Both the position numbers and the translations under genes were made by a program. This document shows positions 22,786-35,059 of a stretch of DNA of 64,000 nucleotides, one piece after another (position 1 is the stretch's first letter; every line of letters begins with the position of its first letter). This DNA is from Annulohypoxylon bovei var. microspora (taxonomy: Eukaryota > Ascomycota > Sordariomycetes > Xylariales > Hypoxylaceae). Below the pieces are notes generated by a model. The model was not told where the DNA came from. It did not search any database and saw nothing but the letters and a program-made list of their open reading frames with translations. The stretch covers positions 434,001-498,000 of the forward strand of contig MU405214.1 in assembly GCA_022836615.1 (NCBI GenBank), in the 5' to 3' direction.

Positions 22786-25076
22786 GGGGCGGAAGAGAAC
22801 TGCCTCTACTCATGCCTAATGCATACCAAGCTCTAGCTATACCCATGACACTGATAGTCATGTTGTAGGTTTACTCTGTTTTTACGAAAGATACCGCAAA
22901 GTCAGCATAATGATAATGATATAAATATCGAACTTCTCATTCGTTGTAATCCGCCGTTAATTTTCGAGTATGTCTTATTAATAAGACTTAAACTATCCTC
23001 TTCTGCAGGTTTTATTTCGCTACATCGCCACCTGGCTCTCGCCATACTCTTGAGAATAGCCTTCGACATATGTATGTGATAGAGCGGGTCTCACCACCGA
23101 AACGTCGATCTGCCTAATAGTAGAAAAAGGTGCTGTTTCCCTACCCGAATTCAAGAGGTCTACCAATCCAATTATACAATTTGAGGATCGTCCCTAGGAT
23201 TGGGATGTCATTGATGTCCTTCCCATGTTTAATTCATCCATCCGTTCCAGGTAGTTGACTTATTTCTGTATTCGTAACTTAGCAAGAAACAGCAGAAAAT
23301 CCCACCATTAAGACAATCGAATCCCTCCTCCGAATTCTCCCTATCAATGAACACGACTATTCCTTATTCCGCAAATGCCTTCCTGAGATTGCCGTCAGGA
23401 GCACAGGAGGTAATGAAAGTGACGGGTTGAATAAGGTGCTTAGGTCGCCAGTCTCCACATTACTTGGGCCAATACCTTCTTCGACTTAACGGAGAAACGC
23501 CATACTATCGAAACTCGGTAATCGTCGGTAGCCCTGTCTGTGTTGACTGCTGTAGACCTGTTCGCCTACCAGTTCATCTTCATAATCGCAATTATAATGA
23601 GTGTTGCCGAACGCCCATAACTTCACGTGGTGGTCGACAAGTCGGTCATGTAGTTGTATATTCCATGAATGCCGTCGCCGGAGCGCCGTGCCCCCAAGGC
23701 ACGATTGTCTCTGGCCGGGTAGGTGTGGGCGACAATAACGGCACAGCTAAGATCTGCGTCTCTGATGGCTCGGCCGGAAAATAGCGGGAAGAAGTAGGAT
23801 GTAAAATAAGCCGTTAGGTGACCTGTCTGCCCCTGTCCTCGAGAGTAGAATACTCGGCATAGACCTGTCGATAACTCCTAACTTGTCTAAGGATAGGCAA
23901 GTGAGAAGGGTAGACTCTAAGCATGATGACCGTCTCGTCCGGCATATCGTAATAGTCGTCATCGAGGAGAATGGAACTGCCTCCTAGGCTATTCTTATAG
24001 TACCTATGATCTAGAGTGTGCCTCGACTAGTAATTTCTTGGGAATTTCCTTGGTGTCCGTCTAGGACTTCCCGTTTGCCTCCACGAAGAAAATCGCCTTG
24101 AATAATTAAGGGTGTTGCTCCAGGAATTCCAAGAATGGTTTATAATACCCTCGTCTAAAGCCATCAACGTTTCCTATAAAAGCAAAGTATGGTGTTGTCG
24201 GTTCAGCCTTAAATTCGCGTAGTCTCCTTTATCCCTACCTATCCAAATGGAGATCAGATATTGTTGGATAAGAAGGCGTAATTCGACGAAATGCGGGTAG
24301 ATGCCTCTTACCTCTATTTCAAGACTACCTAGGTAGTAGCAGCTTCTATAGATTTTGCTCCCGTTAGGATTCACACTGCTTAGCTCAACGTGGAAATATT
24401 ACCCATGCCTACTAGGTAGGAAAAGAGCACCGGTAGACGATATTATGATGCTAGTTGACGATCATGATAATGGATCAATGCAGTGGTATAATGATTACCT
24501 AGGTATACTGCATACCTGGATATTGGTATTATCTAGAAAGCGAGTTTGATGAATCTCACCTGAATACTAATATAAGCTCTAACATACATGAATTATATGC
24601 ATCTATCTGGAAGTCAGGACAAAGAAACAACTTCAATATCAAGATCTATTATGTTAAAGTTATGAGAGCTGGAGTTCCTAAAGACCCCTGAACAAATGGG
24701 ATGTACCTTCTAGGGTCAAGAGGTTAAAGTGGAGACAATACCCATGTAATTAGCCGCACCTGCAGATCGACTTTCGTCTGAGAGGTACATGTACCTGCTG
24801 AAGATACCTGGCAGTGACGTGCCCCGCGATTTGACTCACCCACCTTAACCTTTCGTCGCGCAAAAAGTTCATTATCGTAACTTCCCACCCTCTCGTTCGA
24901 AGATTAGACTCGGCACCGTTCTCTTAAGCTCCAAACCTACATTTCTCGACAAACCAGATCGTTTCAACCGCTGTTTATCGTTTTCTGCAACCTCTGTTTA
25001 CTGTTTACTCTGATCTAATTCTCAATTCTCTGCAGCAGAACAGCAAACCTGCCCAACTGCAACAACATTCGCAACC
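22786..25076. other. Intergenic, with one Cys-containing small frame
   Basis: Mostly AT-rich, with TACCTAGGTA palindromes near 24380-24400 and 24490-24505. A 106-codon frame at 23464-23784 has several cysteines and is discussed under findings. I could not tie it to a family or give it a signal peptide, so it is not called. Positions 24850-25076 are the pyrimidine-rich promoter and leader of eIF2B alpha. Confidence 0.4.
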
Positions 25077-26261
25077 ATGGCGGGTATTGTACCAAACGAG
25101 CGCGAGCTCCCCATTCGCGACAATCCGGACCTTGAGTCCTTCGAGTAAGCTTTCTATATATTCTCCTAGCTTTCTGATCTCTCTAGTCCAATTAGAGCTG
25201 TAAAATAAAAATAAAAATAAAACTGTAAGGCTAACAATCCCCAGCATCGTCAGCGCGTACCACAAGCTCCTCTCCGACGACCCGGAGCTCACGATGCCCG
25301 TCGCCGCGATAGAAGCGCTGATCGAATGCCTGTCCCAGTACCCCGCCAAGACCGTCTTTGAGACTATGGACCTCATCAAGACGCAATCGGCGAAGCTCCG
25401 CGCGGCCGTCCGCAACCCCGTCGCCCTGACCCACGGCACCGATCTGTTCCAGCAGTACCTGGTCATGTCGCTTAAGCAGCCCGGTCCAGACGGCAAGGAG
25501 ACTAGCAGTCACGAGAACTTCGAGGTCGTCCGTCAGCACCTCATGCGCAACGGTCGCCTCTTCGCCTCCCGCGCCAAGCAGTCCCGTGAGCAGATCGCTA
25601 CCATCGGCCGCGAGTACGTCCGCGACGATTACACCATTCTGACCCACGGCGGCTCGCGCGTCGTCGGCACCTTGCTGAGCAGAGCTGCAGAGTCGATCCC
25701 CGGAGACGCTCGTCGCCGGTTCAAGGTCATACACGTCGTCAACGAGGCCCGACGAACCGAGAGTCTCCGAGTGGTCGCCGCGCTGCGAGAGAAGGGCGTC
25801 TTGGTCGCGACCATACCCGAGTCCGCCGTCGCCTACTCGATGAGCAAGGTCAACATGGTTCTCGTCGGAGCCGAAGCGGTGACTGCGAACGGTGGAATAA
25901 TCTCGCGAATGGGAACGTACCAGCTGGCTCTGCTGGCGAAGGCTCGTAGAAAGGAGTTCTTCGTCGCCGCGGAGCAGCACAAGTTCGGCAAGACGTTTCC
26001 AATCAACCAGTTCGATCTCGGCTTCGATCAGCAGATATTCGATTTCTACTCGAGTAAAACGCAGAGAGAAGACAAGAGTACAAAGCAGCCGATTGAGGAC
26101 CCGGTGGATTATACGGTATGTTCAACGAATTATTATAACTATACTTTACTCTGCTAATACCCTTGATATAGCCACCTGAGTTCATCACGTCCGTCCTATC
26201 AGACAATGGCGTCCTCACCCCGTCGGACGTGGCCAAGATGGTCATCGATCTGATGTACTGA
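25077..26261 (+). CDS. GCN3: Translation initiation factor eIF2B subunit alpha (GCN3-like)
   Basis: eIF2B is the guanine-nucleotide exchange factor for eIF2. The alpha subunit dimer is the regulatory core that senses phosphorylated eIF2-alpha in the cytoplasm. The exons are 25077-25144, 25245-26115 and 26172-26261 (342 aa). The N-terminal helical domain carries IVSAYHKLLSDDPELTMPVA. The C-terminal Rossmann-like domain carries ILTHGGSRVVGTLL, VIHVVNEARRTESLRVV, ATIPESAVAYSM, VLVGAEAVTANGGIISRMGTY and FVAAEQHKFGKTFP, all typical of the eIF2B alpha/beta/delta family. The family's C-terminal DLMY ending is present. The ATG has a good context (GCAACC before it). Exons are GC-rich relative to introns. 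The gene converges with EGT1. Confidence 0.96.
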
Positions 26262-27161
26262 GACCTCGCCTAGATGATAAGGTAACGCTTTTGCGGTTCT
26301 GCCTTCACACACCTACTCCATACCCCTTGCAAATCATCAAAAAGGTATGATGAGACGATTCTCTACATAGATATGGCGATGAAAGTCCAACAGACTGCCC
26401 CATGAAGTGGAATAAGAGAGAATTATTGCCCACACAGCTTGGGATCTAGCCGAACCCTGATAGGCACTGGGAGAAATAGTGTCCTTCACAAATGGGTCGT
26501 AAACATTGAACAGTGGAAGCTCTCTTAAGGATGAGCGTAATTGTAGCATGACATACGGTACGGCGCCTAAAATGATAACCAGCATAGCACAAGGTGACTA
26601 AAATAGGTCGGGAGTTTAGATATTTAGACGATAGATATCATTATCGCGCCGAATAAGTCGCACAACGAATGTTTGTGCATGCCTATATATAAGGGTAGAA
26701 TAAACATAATCATAAATGCTGAGATCGTAACAGCGAAAGATGTCCGTAGCTTCGAGCGAGTGAGCAGCTTTTCTCATTCTAGATACACCAGTAAATGCAC
26801 AAGATAAATTTTATGAGAAGACACCATCACGATGCCTACCCCCCCTTTTCCCATACTCCTAAAAGGGGTTTTGCCACGCTCCTGAAATGAGAGGGTTTCT
26901 GTGAAAAGACAGCAAGATAGCTGCATATGGCCAAGCAAAGGTTGAATTTGCTTTGGACACTGCAGCAAAGCCGAGTCGATGTAGTTGTATTTGACCGATT
27001 CGCTAGTTGTTGAGAACTGGGCTCGGGTCCTAGGATTACATAGGCATCGCCGGTAGTGCTTTGGTAGAACTTACAGCATCGTTGGTACGAAGGGGGGATA
27101 GGAAAGAAATGCACGTGGATGATGAATACATGTGATGATAATCTTGTTGATTGGCCCGGTC
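26262..27161. other. Convergent 3' spacer, no gene seen
   Basis: This 900-bp spacer separates the stop codons of eIF2B alpha (plus) and EGT1 (minus). It probably holds two 3' untranslated regions. The open frames here show no domain features. Confidence 0.4.
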
Positions 27162-30100
27162 TCATAGATCACGGACGAGCCTGGCGCCAACCCAAGCGTA
27201 CAGGTAGTTGCGCTGGTACCAATTCACACTAGCGTAATGCATTCGTCAGTACATGTTCATAATTAAGACTATTCATATGTCATGAAACTCAAGAAATGAG
27301 AAATGGGTGAACATACAAGGTTTTTCTCCCCGCAATGCGAGGATGTGTGGCCCAGGAGCCGCCAAGGACGATATTGTGTTTCTCGTCAAAGAAATCAGCT
27401 ATAGTATCTATGTTTAGTATATGCTGTCTTTAGACTGAGGGGGAAAACACCATACCGGTATACCCTGGGTATAATGCCAAGGGCTTGAAGCCTTCGTGCG
27501 GTCGTAGTGTGGTACTGGTCCATTCCCACACACCTCCCATCTCAGCCTGACCTGAAAGGCGGTTGCCGTGAGCGGTCACGGCTACGGGGTGCCAGTGGCG
27601 AAAACCGACATTAGCGTCGGTGAGGTCGATGAATTGCTCGTCATTTTCGGACGAGCTAACATCGATATGAGAAGCGTCAGACGGCGGAGTTTCCTCCACG
27701 CCGTCATTAAGTAGGTGTCTATTTATTTCCTAATGTTAGCCTGTCTATCGTTCCTTAGCTGCTACGAGGAAAACTTACGCATTAACTGCTGGCACGGTTT
27801 TTCCTAGCTTGCGCTCCGCTTCTTCCTTCCCCTTCATGTTGTCAACGTAGGTGTATATGCTTTGCGCTTCCTCAAACGTAGGGATTCGGCCTCCCAGCCA
27901 TGCGGCACATCCTGTGAGCTCGTCATATGAAGCGAAGACCGGCCAGTCGAGCGCATACTTCAGTGGCACTAATCCGTAGACAGTACGTACGGCCTTGCCT
28001 TCTAAAAATGATGGGGGGACGGCCTGTTGACCATTGATCCCGTTGGTGTGGCCATTTGTATGACCGTTCGCTTGCCCGTTTACATGTCCATTTACACCAT
28101 TGGTGTGGGTCGGATCCTCGACAGCCCAAGAAGTAGGGGTCTTTATCGTCTTTGTATTGTACATGTATAGCGCATACTAAGAGGGATTAGAGCTGTCATA
28201 TCTTGAGGTAACGATCAAGCTCACCTCCTCGTTAGTAATGGGCCTTCCCTTAGCTTGGAAGTTGTGCACGTGCACGCGCCTCGATGGTTTCTCGTTGTCC
28301 CTATACGCTACTCAGCAACTTTTCTTGGAATTAAGACATCCTAGTGTGGCTAACCATCCAAAGTGCTTATTTGAGTTCAGTACTTCATCCGGGTCGTCGA
28401 GGCCTATTGTAATATTCTGCTCGGGTATATCAAACCAGTCGTTGCTGACCCTTGCAGCGTGGGCATCCTGAGCTAGGGCCTCGAAGTTTGGGCGTTTTGC
28501 GTGAGGAGGGGGGATAGTCTTGTCACTTTGCAGCATCATATATAGCAAAGTTTCCAAATGCATGATTTCATGCTCGAAACCAACCCAGATGGCTCTCCCG
28601 ACATTTCTGGGAATATTCTCCAATCCTACGGAATAAAGGCTTTTCAGCCTGTCTCTCACCCTTTCCTGGTACTCCAGAATGTCATCGAGCACTGGCCACT
28701 CGTCCGGAATTTCCGAATGTTGATGACAGAGCTCGGGGTTGTCAACGTCTGGGTCTATTCCCCTCTCAAAAATAGAGGAGTAGAATGCCGGCTCCGTGAG
28801 GGGATTCTTGGTCGTCTTGGTCAACTGTATGTCCAGGAACGTAGGAATGTGACCAAGATAGAAAATACAGGCATTTCGAAGTTTGATAGGCTTGTCTAAC
28901 AGCTCCTCGTTAGGTAACATTCGCCTAGTGACGATGTCCCACACATCCCATAGACTTTCGAAGTCGCTCAAGGATGGGACGTGAGAGCGAGCATATTCTG
29001 AGGGGATGGGGCTGAAAGACATGTTTGGCTTGGTTAAAAGATGAAGTCCTGCAGAGTGTCAGTGTACCTGGCTTGACAAACCACTCAAGAACCCACGGGG
29101 AGCATAGGGCCGCCCCGCATTTAAAAGCCACAGCTGATAGAGGTAAGAATATTACAGGCACGCCTCAAAGACGTCAAGGTCTGCTGACTAGCCTCACGTG
29201 GGCCGCGTACTGCAGGGTCTCTTAAACGTGGAGAAGAACCCTAGTCAATTCGCGGAATGAGACGCTGCGGATGTAGGACAAACCCCATATCCTCGGGGTT
29301 GGACAAACATTCGTGGACCACTCACCGTAGTCTTCGTCATCGGTCATCCAACGATCAGTTTCGATCATTCCCGCCGACCTCCACAGATTACTGCAGCCTG
29401 CTTTCGAGTACTTTAGGCTCTGTTCGACTTGAACACGTTCCTGAGCTTTGATGGTTTCTCCTAGCACAACAGTATCGCGAAGGGGCGAATAGAATGCTTG
29501 GTGGCGCCCTCCTTCGTTGTCATAGACGTATTCGCCGATGACCTGCCACTCATTCAGGTCAAATGCCTCGCGTCCAAGGATTTCATTTGCATGGAAAAGT
29601 CCATTTAAGATGAACCTTGACCAGTCAGCACAAGGATGAACGGCGGGACGGACGTACGTATGGCGTCATTGGTAACTGACCTATGTGTGATGCCGAGCTT
29701 GTCTAAGAAGCGGCATACAGAGTTCAGCAGAGTTCAACACAGACTTCGATGATACTAACCGTTGTATGCGTGACTAGGGTTGGGCGTCAGCAGCCTGATA
29801 TCATTAAGGGAGGACGCAACGGGGCGTTCCATCACTTACTAGACCTTGGAAGGATCGGTGCAGGAGTCCAACCCAATCAGAAAGCTATCCGCAGGCTGGA
29901 GAACATCGGCGAACCCCTTCAAGAATGAGGCTGCTTCGTCCCGGTGGAAGTTACCTATTTAGGCTGGTCAATTTCATGAAATTTGATTTGGTATCAGTAT
30001 ATGCTCGAGTCCGTACCGATGCTAGACCCGAGTGACAAGACACACTTGCGCTTGGAAGCGATCTGCGGCCTCTTTAACCATTCGCGACCATCATCGTACG

Positions 30101-30742
30101 TTCCCAGGAGCCCGTGACATCGGACGTGACGGAAGGTCGGAAGCTGAGCCAGAGTCCTTGACAGCTCATCCTCTGACAAATCAAGGGCATAATAGTCGAT
30201 CTTCTTGTCGGCATCTTCAAGGGCTCGGAGCAAGAGAGACACCTTCCTCAAGTTGCTAGCCGAGAGATGAGAGAGTCAATCAACTACCCCTGAGTTGCAA
30301 AGGTGGTGGTGGCGGTGCTAAACTCACCCGCTACCTAGTTCAAGCACAAGGGATCCGGATGGGATTGCCTTAGCAATACCCGCAGCCGAACGGCGCAGGA
30401 CTTGGATCTCATGATTGGTCAAATAGTACTCATCTAAATATGTGATCTAAATTATAGGTCAGCATAATGACATACTGGCGGAAGTTGTGTTTTCTTTACC
30501 TCTTCGAATAGCTGCAGGCCCTTTTCGTCATAGAGAAGTAGCGTCGGCAGTTTCCGAGGACCCTCGGGGGGCCGGAGCAACCTGTAGATCTCTTCTTTGA
30601 GGTTTATTTCAACCGCAGCCTGCCGGATGTCGATAATATCAACATTAGATGGCCGTTCCGCGGTCTTACCAGCCCCCTTTTCCAACTTAGACTGTAAGAC
30701 AGAGAGTTGAGGCTCATATGGCGATTCGACAACAGATGGCAT
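27162..30742 (-). CDS. EGT1: Ergothioneine biosynthesis protein 1 (methyltransferase / iron-dependent sulfoxide synthase fusion), 13 exons
   Basis: EGT1 trimethylates histidine to hercynine and then couples it oxidatively to cysteine. The product is hercynylcysteine sulfoxide, the precursor of the antioxidant ergothioneine. The thirteen exons are 30742-30500, 30446-30328, 30255-30017, 29954-29840, 29773-29760, 29702-29681, 29615-29326, 29048-28355, 28300-28225, 28176-27779, 27718-27456, 27407-27317 and 27228-27162. All phases agree and give 876 aa, the usual fungal length. Residues 1-330 are the EgtD-like methyltransferase (LVLELGSGNLRK, then YYALDLSEDEL). Next comes a DinB-like iron-binding helix pair with the intact HxxxHxE motif (HEIMHLE). 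The C-terminal FGE-type sulfatase-modifying domain follows (GGVWEWTSTTLRPHEGFKP, GGSWATHPRIAGRKTF, YAWVGARLVRD). An Asn-Gly repeat (NGHVNGQANGHTNGHTNG) interrupts that domain. Exons 5 and 6 are only 14 and 22 nt. Intron 7 is unusually long (277 nt). Confidence 0.95.
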
Positions 30743-33700
30743 AGCTTTTGAAGATTAAGTTGCTTACTACAAACGGAAAAAGGGTGTTTGCTAAGCTTAG
30801 AAAAATAGTCTTCACCACTTGGCAGGGGGGTGAGATAACCGCACTTGATATATAATATAAATTTTAACTGGGATGATCACGAATGTTGAAGGCGTGGATA
30901 GTCACCGGTACGAGGTATGTACCTACCTACCTACTTTGACCTAGTACAAAGTATACGACGGGACTGAGAAACTTTGACAAACCTAGTTGCGAGGCCATGT
31001 TCTCATCCGCCGAACAAAGGCGCCAGTACGATAATGGTGATGTCAGTCCGGGCTAAGGGGCTGTCCCATTCCAGATGCGGTCGGGCAAGTGACCAAGCTA
31101 CCAGGTACACCAGCCCTAAAATTTATCGGGCGAGCTGCATTCATGGTAGCCATCCTGGAAATAGGGACCCGAGGCAAGGAGACAGGGCGGCAGGGCGCGC
31201 GGTGAAAGGGATGAACGGCGCATGTACGGTGTACCTAATGCATGGGCGGGAGCATGTTGCGGTAGTTCGATTTGCCAAGGGTTCGAACAAGCAATTAATC
31301 ATAATCGAACGTGTTTTCTGGGACTTTAGAGAGTCCGGAGATTTTAGAGATTCGGGAAATCAGAAAAGTTTTGTCATAAGTTGATGCAAGTTGGCTAGAC
31401 TAAGACTATGAGAGTGGGATGTCACAGTTGAAGAACAAATCAAGGGTCAGAAGAGCTACGATAATTATGAACCACGGCTTCCCCGGCCCCTTGGCCCCGC
31501 AATAAGGGTAATAAAGGTGGTTCGGTGCATGTGTAACCTCCACGCTTCTGGATGCTTTGATGCATATAATATATACGGGTATGGAGGTAATTGGTTTACG
31601 CCGCATTACGCTTGTTACCCTTGTTTCGCTTGATGCATCTCATCGCTCTAATCGTTTTCTATCTGCTGTGCGACAAGCGACGCTGCAAGCTTCTTCGCCC
31701 CTTACCCAGGTCCGATCCTGTCCTGGTTCCTGGCGAATAGCCCTAGGTACTCCCGTGGTTCTAGACGCCTCGCCAATAAGATGCACATTATTTGACACAT
31801 CATACGTCAGGCGTCATACCTACCTAGTAAGAAAAAAACGTTGCGTTATGCTTTAATATATTTATATGGTTAATAGTTAATGAGAAATAAGATACCTTTA
31901 GCTCTTTTATCAGAGAACCAAAGTAGGTAAATTAGGTAAGAGCTTTCTTATCAATCAATGTCAGGTAGTACTACCAGTTGTACGTACGAGTTGTTTCCTA
32001 AACACCCCGACTCTAAAGAATTCCCGTTACGGTTTTAGGAAGCCGATAATAAATATACACCCCGGACCGAGACCCCCAAGCTTAGCTACGTCACTTGTAT
32101 GTGACCATGACCTGACGATCTTTACCGAAACCCCCACTTTACCCCTCAACCACATACATAAAGTGTAAAGAGCCTCTCGCAACCAGTTGCAAATCCGAGT
32201 TGCGAATACCTGGTACATATATCATACGTGTAAGGTCTATATTTGGCAAATGGAGTTGCTGAGTTACTGAATTATTACTTGCAATTATTGAATGTGGCGC
32301 TAATCAATACCTTACCGTTGATCATGGGGTACAGCTTACATGGAATCTAAATTGCTAACCTCATAGTAATTGCCTAACCCAGCGTCCCGCATTGGTTGCC
32401 GGACATCGTATTGATTGTTTAGAACATTCTATTGCATGTTTATACACGCTTTGATTGTGGGACAGTGCCTGGATGCTACCCCCAAACTGCACGTCAATTG
32501 TGGGGAAGTCTTTCCCCGTGACACTCCTATAAAGTACTAGAATACTAAGATACATTGTCTAGACGTGGGAGGAAAGGAAGCCTCGAACCCTGTCCCGAAA
32601 AAGGGGTCTGGGATTGAAAAGGGGGGTTTGCCTCAACTCCTCGCTACGAACGCCTTTGGTATCATTTACAATACAACTTCATCCTCTGATTACCTACAAT
32701 CCCGATATATTTTCTTTCTTCTTTTTTTTATCGCGGCATCCTCGGTCATAAACCTAAAGTTATTAGAACAACAGCGATGAACCCTCCATTCAGCGAACAC
32801 CTCCGGTTCCAAGGCTTGGAAGTTTGTCAGGATGCATGAACGAATCACTTTGGATGCTGTATGCTGTACGACAGTGCCGCTCTCCATTTCAGCCACGGAT
32901 TAATTTTCATAAAAATAAATTATACACAAGAGGCAATTGAGGGGATGACCTACTTTTTGGGACCCCCCTTTTAGGGCCAGAATATTAATTTCTATAAGAC
33001 TACGACTTTGATATTTATTTATTTAAAAGTTATACGCTGCAAAAGCTGCGAGTCAAAAAAGAATTGACGAGATAATTGGAAAGAAAATACCTTAATAGTA
33101 TTAGTCTAACCATGCTGTGTGAGGTAAGCATTTTTACAAAACCTTTTCCATTGGGTATTGGGTGTCCAGCTTTAAGCTTTCCAAACACATCCCATAGACA
33201 AAACCTTAGTCAAGACATATCGTTCCACGTCTTTTATTTACCATTTGGCTCATTATATGGTATCGGTTTTAGGTATACAATAGGTTAGTTAGTTTTACCT
33301 ACCTATTTAATATATTTTTAATTTTCAAAAGATAGGTATTAAAATTATCCATCTTATTAACTAGAAGCTCGGTTTGAAGGAATAGTTCCGCAATACACCC
33401 CCTTTTTTAACTCCTCGTTGTAAACATCCCATCACAAATTATGTCTGATGATTAATCATAGTTTAAGGTTAAAATTCGATCTGTGTCACCCTTTATAAAT
33501 TCTTTATAAGTTGTTGTTACAAGGCTTGGAATGTATATTCGAGTTTTATATTTATTCCTCAACCACAATGTCAAGTGCTATTCATAAATGCATACATGTA
33601 GAGTGTCAATGCAAACCAGCTGTCAAGACTTTTAAATCTGCCATGAGCCGGCTCGGAATCGTCGACCGGCACTTGTAGACATAAGACAGTGGTGGGCAAA

Positions 33701-34001
33701 TCGTCATCTCTTATCTCACTAGTCCGTAGCCTAGCCACCTATTGTACATAATGAGCGTTGGGAGAGATTAAAATAGAATACGTGATCCGTTCAATGACCG
33801 CCCATCCGAAAAAATGGGCCAAGAATCTGAAGGTGGTCCGCTTTCAACGTCTTGCCTGTCAGAGGTCTTCTCTGCCTTGCCACGCCTCGCCCCCTTGGGA
33901 GGATGGCCTTGAGGTCTGGTCCAGAGACCCAGCAGGATGAGAGCTCAGCCCTTAAGGACCATTGGGGCTAGTCCTGGAACAGAGCAGACAAGAGTACACT
34001 A
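30743..34001. other. Gene-poor AT-rich region
   Basis: The first 250 bp is the EGT1 promoter. Beyond it I see no gene. There are ACCTACCTACCTA runs (30915-30930), several T- and A-runs, and a GC-richer island at 33800-33990 without an interpretable frame. TACCTAGG-type palindromes recur at about 31745 and 31820. Confidence 0.4.
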
Positions 34002-34224
34002 CCGTAGCGGCAAATAGTAGGTTCAAATAATGATTATATATTATGAAATGTACACAAAAAATAACATGAGTTGCTTAAATATGAATCCATTCCAAGGATC
34101 AAAATGATTTTGAATGTAAAATGGTTTTCATTTATAGAATGGTTTTGAAATATGGAATTATTTCTTATATTTTGTACCCCACCGTCGCCTCCTCGTCCCC
34201 CTCCCCCCAATTTCACACCTACTA

Positions 34225-34420
34225 GTTTACTAATCTACTGGTCTACTAATCTACTAATCTACTGGTCTACTAATCTACTAGTCTACTAGTCTACTGGTCT
34301 ACTGGTCTACTGGTCTACTGGTCTACTGGTCTACTGGTCTACTGGTCTACTGGTTTACTGATCTACTGATCTACTGCCCGTCTACTGATCTATTGCACGT
34401 CTACTGATCTACTGATCTAG
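34225..34420. repeat. Minisatellite of about 10 bp (TCTACTGGTC / TCTACTAATC)
   Basis: Roughly nineteen consecutive units of TCTACTGGTC and its variants TCTACTAATC, TCTACTAGTC and TCTACTGATC run head to tail, with a few degenerate units at the 3' end. The central block of about eight identical TCTACTGGTC units suggests recent slippage expansion. It lies inside the TA-flanked element. Confidence 0.9.
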
Positions 34421-34503
34421 TAAGCTTGGCGCGACAGTGATGTTGACGATGTTGCTGTGTGGATGTGTGGATGTGTGGATGTGTGGATGTAAAAAGTAAA
34501 AGA

Positions 34504-34675
34504 AAATAAAAAAACTTCTAAGTTTTTTTTCTTTAAGTGTTGCTGCTGCTGCGCATGTGGGGTTTATTGCTGCTGCAAGCGTTGCAGCTGTACGTGTTGT
34601 ACGTGTTGTACGAGATGTTGCTGCTGTTGTTGTTGTTGTTGATAAAAATAAAATAAAAAAACTTCTAAGTTTTTT
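34504..34675. repeat. Direct repeat of a 25-bp A/T segment bracketing CTG/TTG runs
   Basis: An identical 25-bp segment with core AAAACTTCTAAG occurs at 34504-34528 and 34651-34675. Between the copies lie TGCTGCTGCTG and TTGTTGTTG trinucleotide runs and a duplicated GTACGTGTT. Just upstream (34455-34490) GGATGTGT is repeated about four times. Confidence 0.8.
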
Positions 34676-35059
34676 CCAAGTGTTCCAGTTGTAAAACGAG
34701 CCCTAAGATCCACTGCCAGCTACAGTGGTTTACCTCCAGGGCTGTTGTAAGTGTTGTAAGTGCTGTAAGTGCTGTTATAAGTGTGGTAAGTGCTGCTGTA
34801 GCTAGGGTGTGCAGGTGGTTGCCCTCCAGAAAAGAGGGTATAATGGTTCCATTTTTTAGAAGGATTACGTTTTTTAAGAATGATTTTACTCTTTTAAAAT
34901 CATTATAACTTTTGTATGTACCTTTACATACAAATAATAAGGAGGGATACATGAAAACGTTAGAATGGTTTTAAAAGTTCGAATGATTTTTAAAGTAAAA
35001 TGATTATCGCAACACACCTTTTGCCGCTATGGTATGTATGTATGTATGCCGCATTCCGT

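Larger units (their letters stand above)
34002..35032. mobile_element. Non-autonomous transposon-like element with 13-bp terminal inverted repeats and TA flanks
   Basis: The left end CCGTAGCGGCAAA (34002-34014) is matched in inverted orientation by TTTGCCGCTATGG (35020-35032) with one mismatch. Both ends are directly flanked by TA (34000-34001 and 35033-35034), the target duplication of Tc1/mariner-type elements. No transposase frame lies inside. The interior holds a 10-bp minisatellite, CTG/TTG trinucleotide runs and a duplicated 25-bp A/T segment. The subterminal sequence on each side is rich in short AATGATTTT/AAAATCATT motifs. The short inverted repeat could be a coincidence, but the exact TA flanks argue against that. 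Confidence 0.5.

Noticed and set aside
25231..25980. Long open frame antisense to eIF2B alpha
   Set aside because: It is a mirror of a GC-rich conserved exon, with Asp/Leu-rich low-complexity content. The sense protein is a clear eIF2B subunit.
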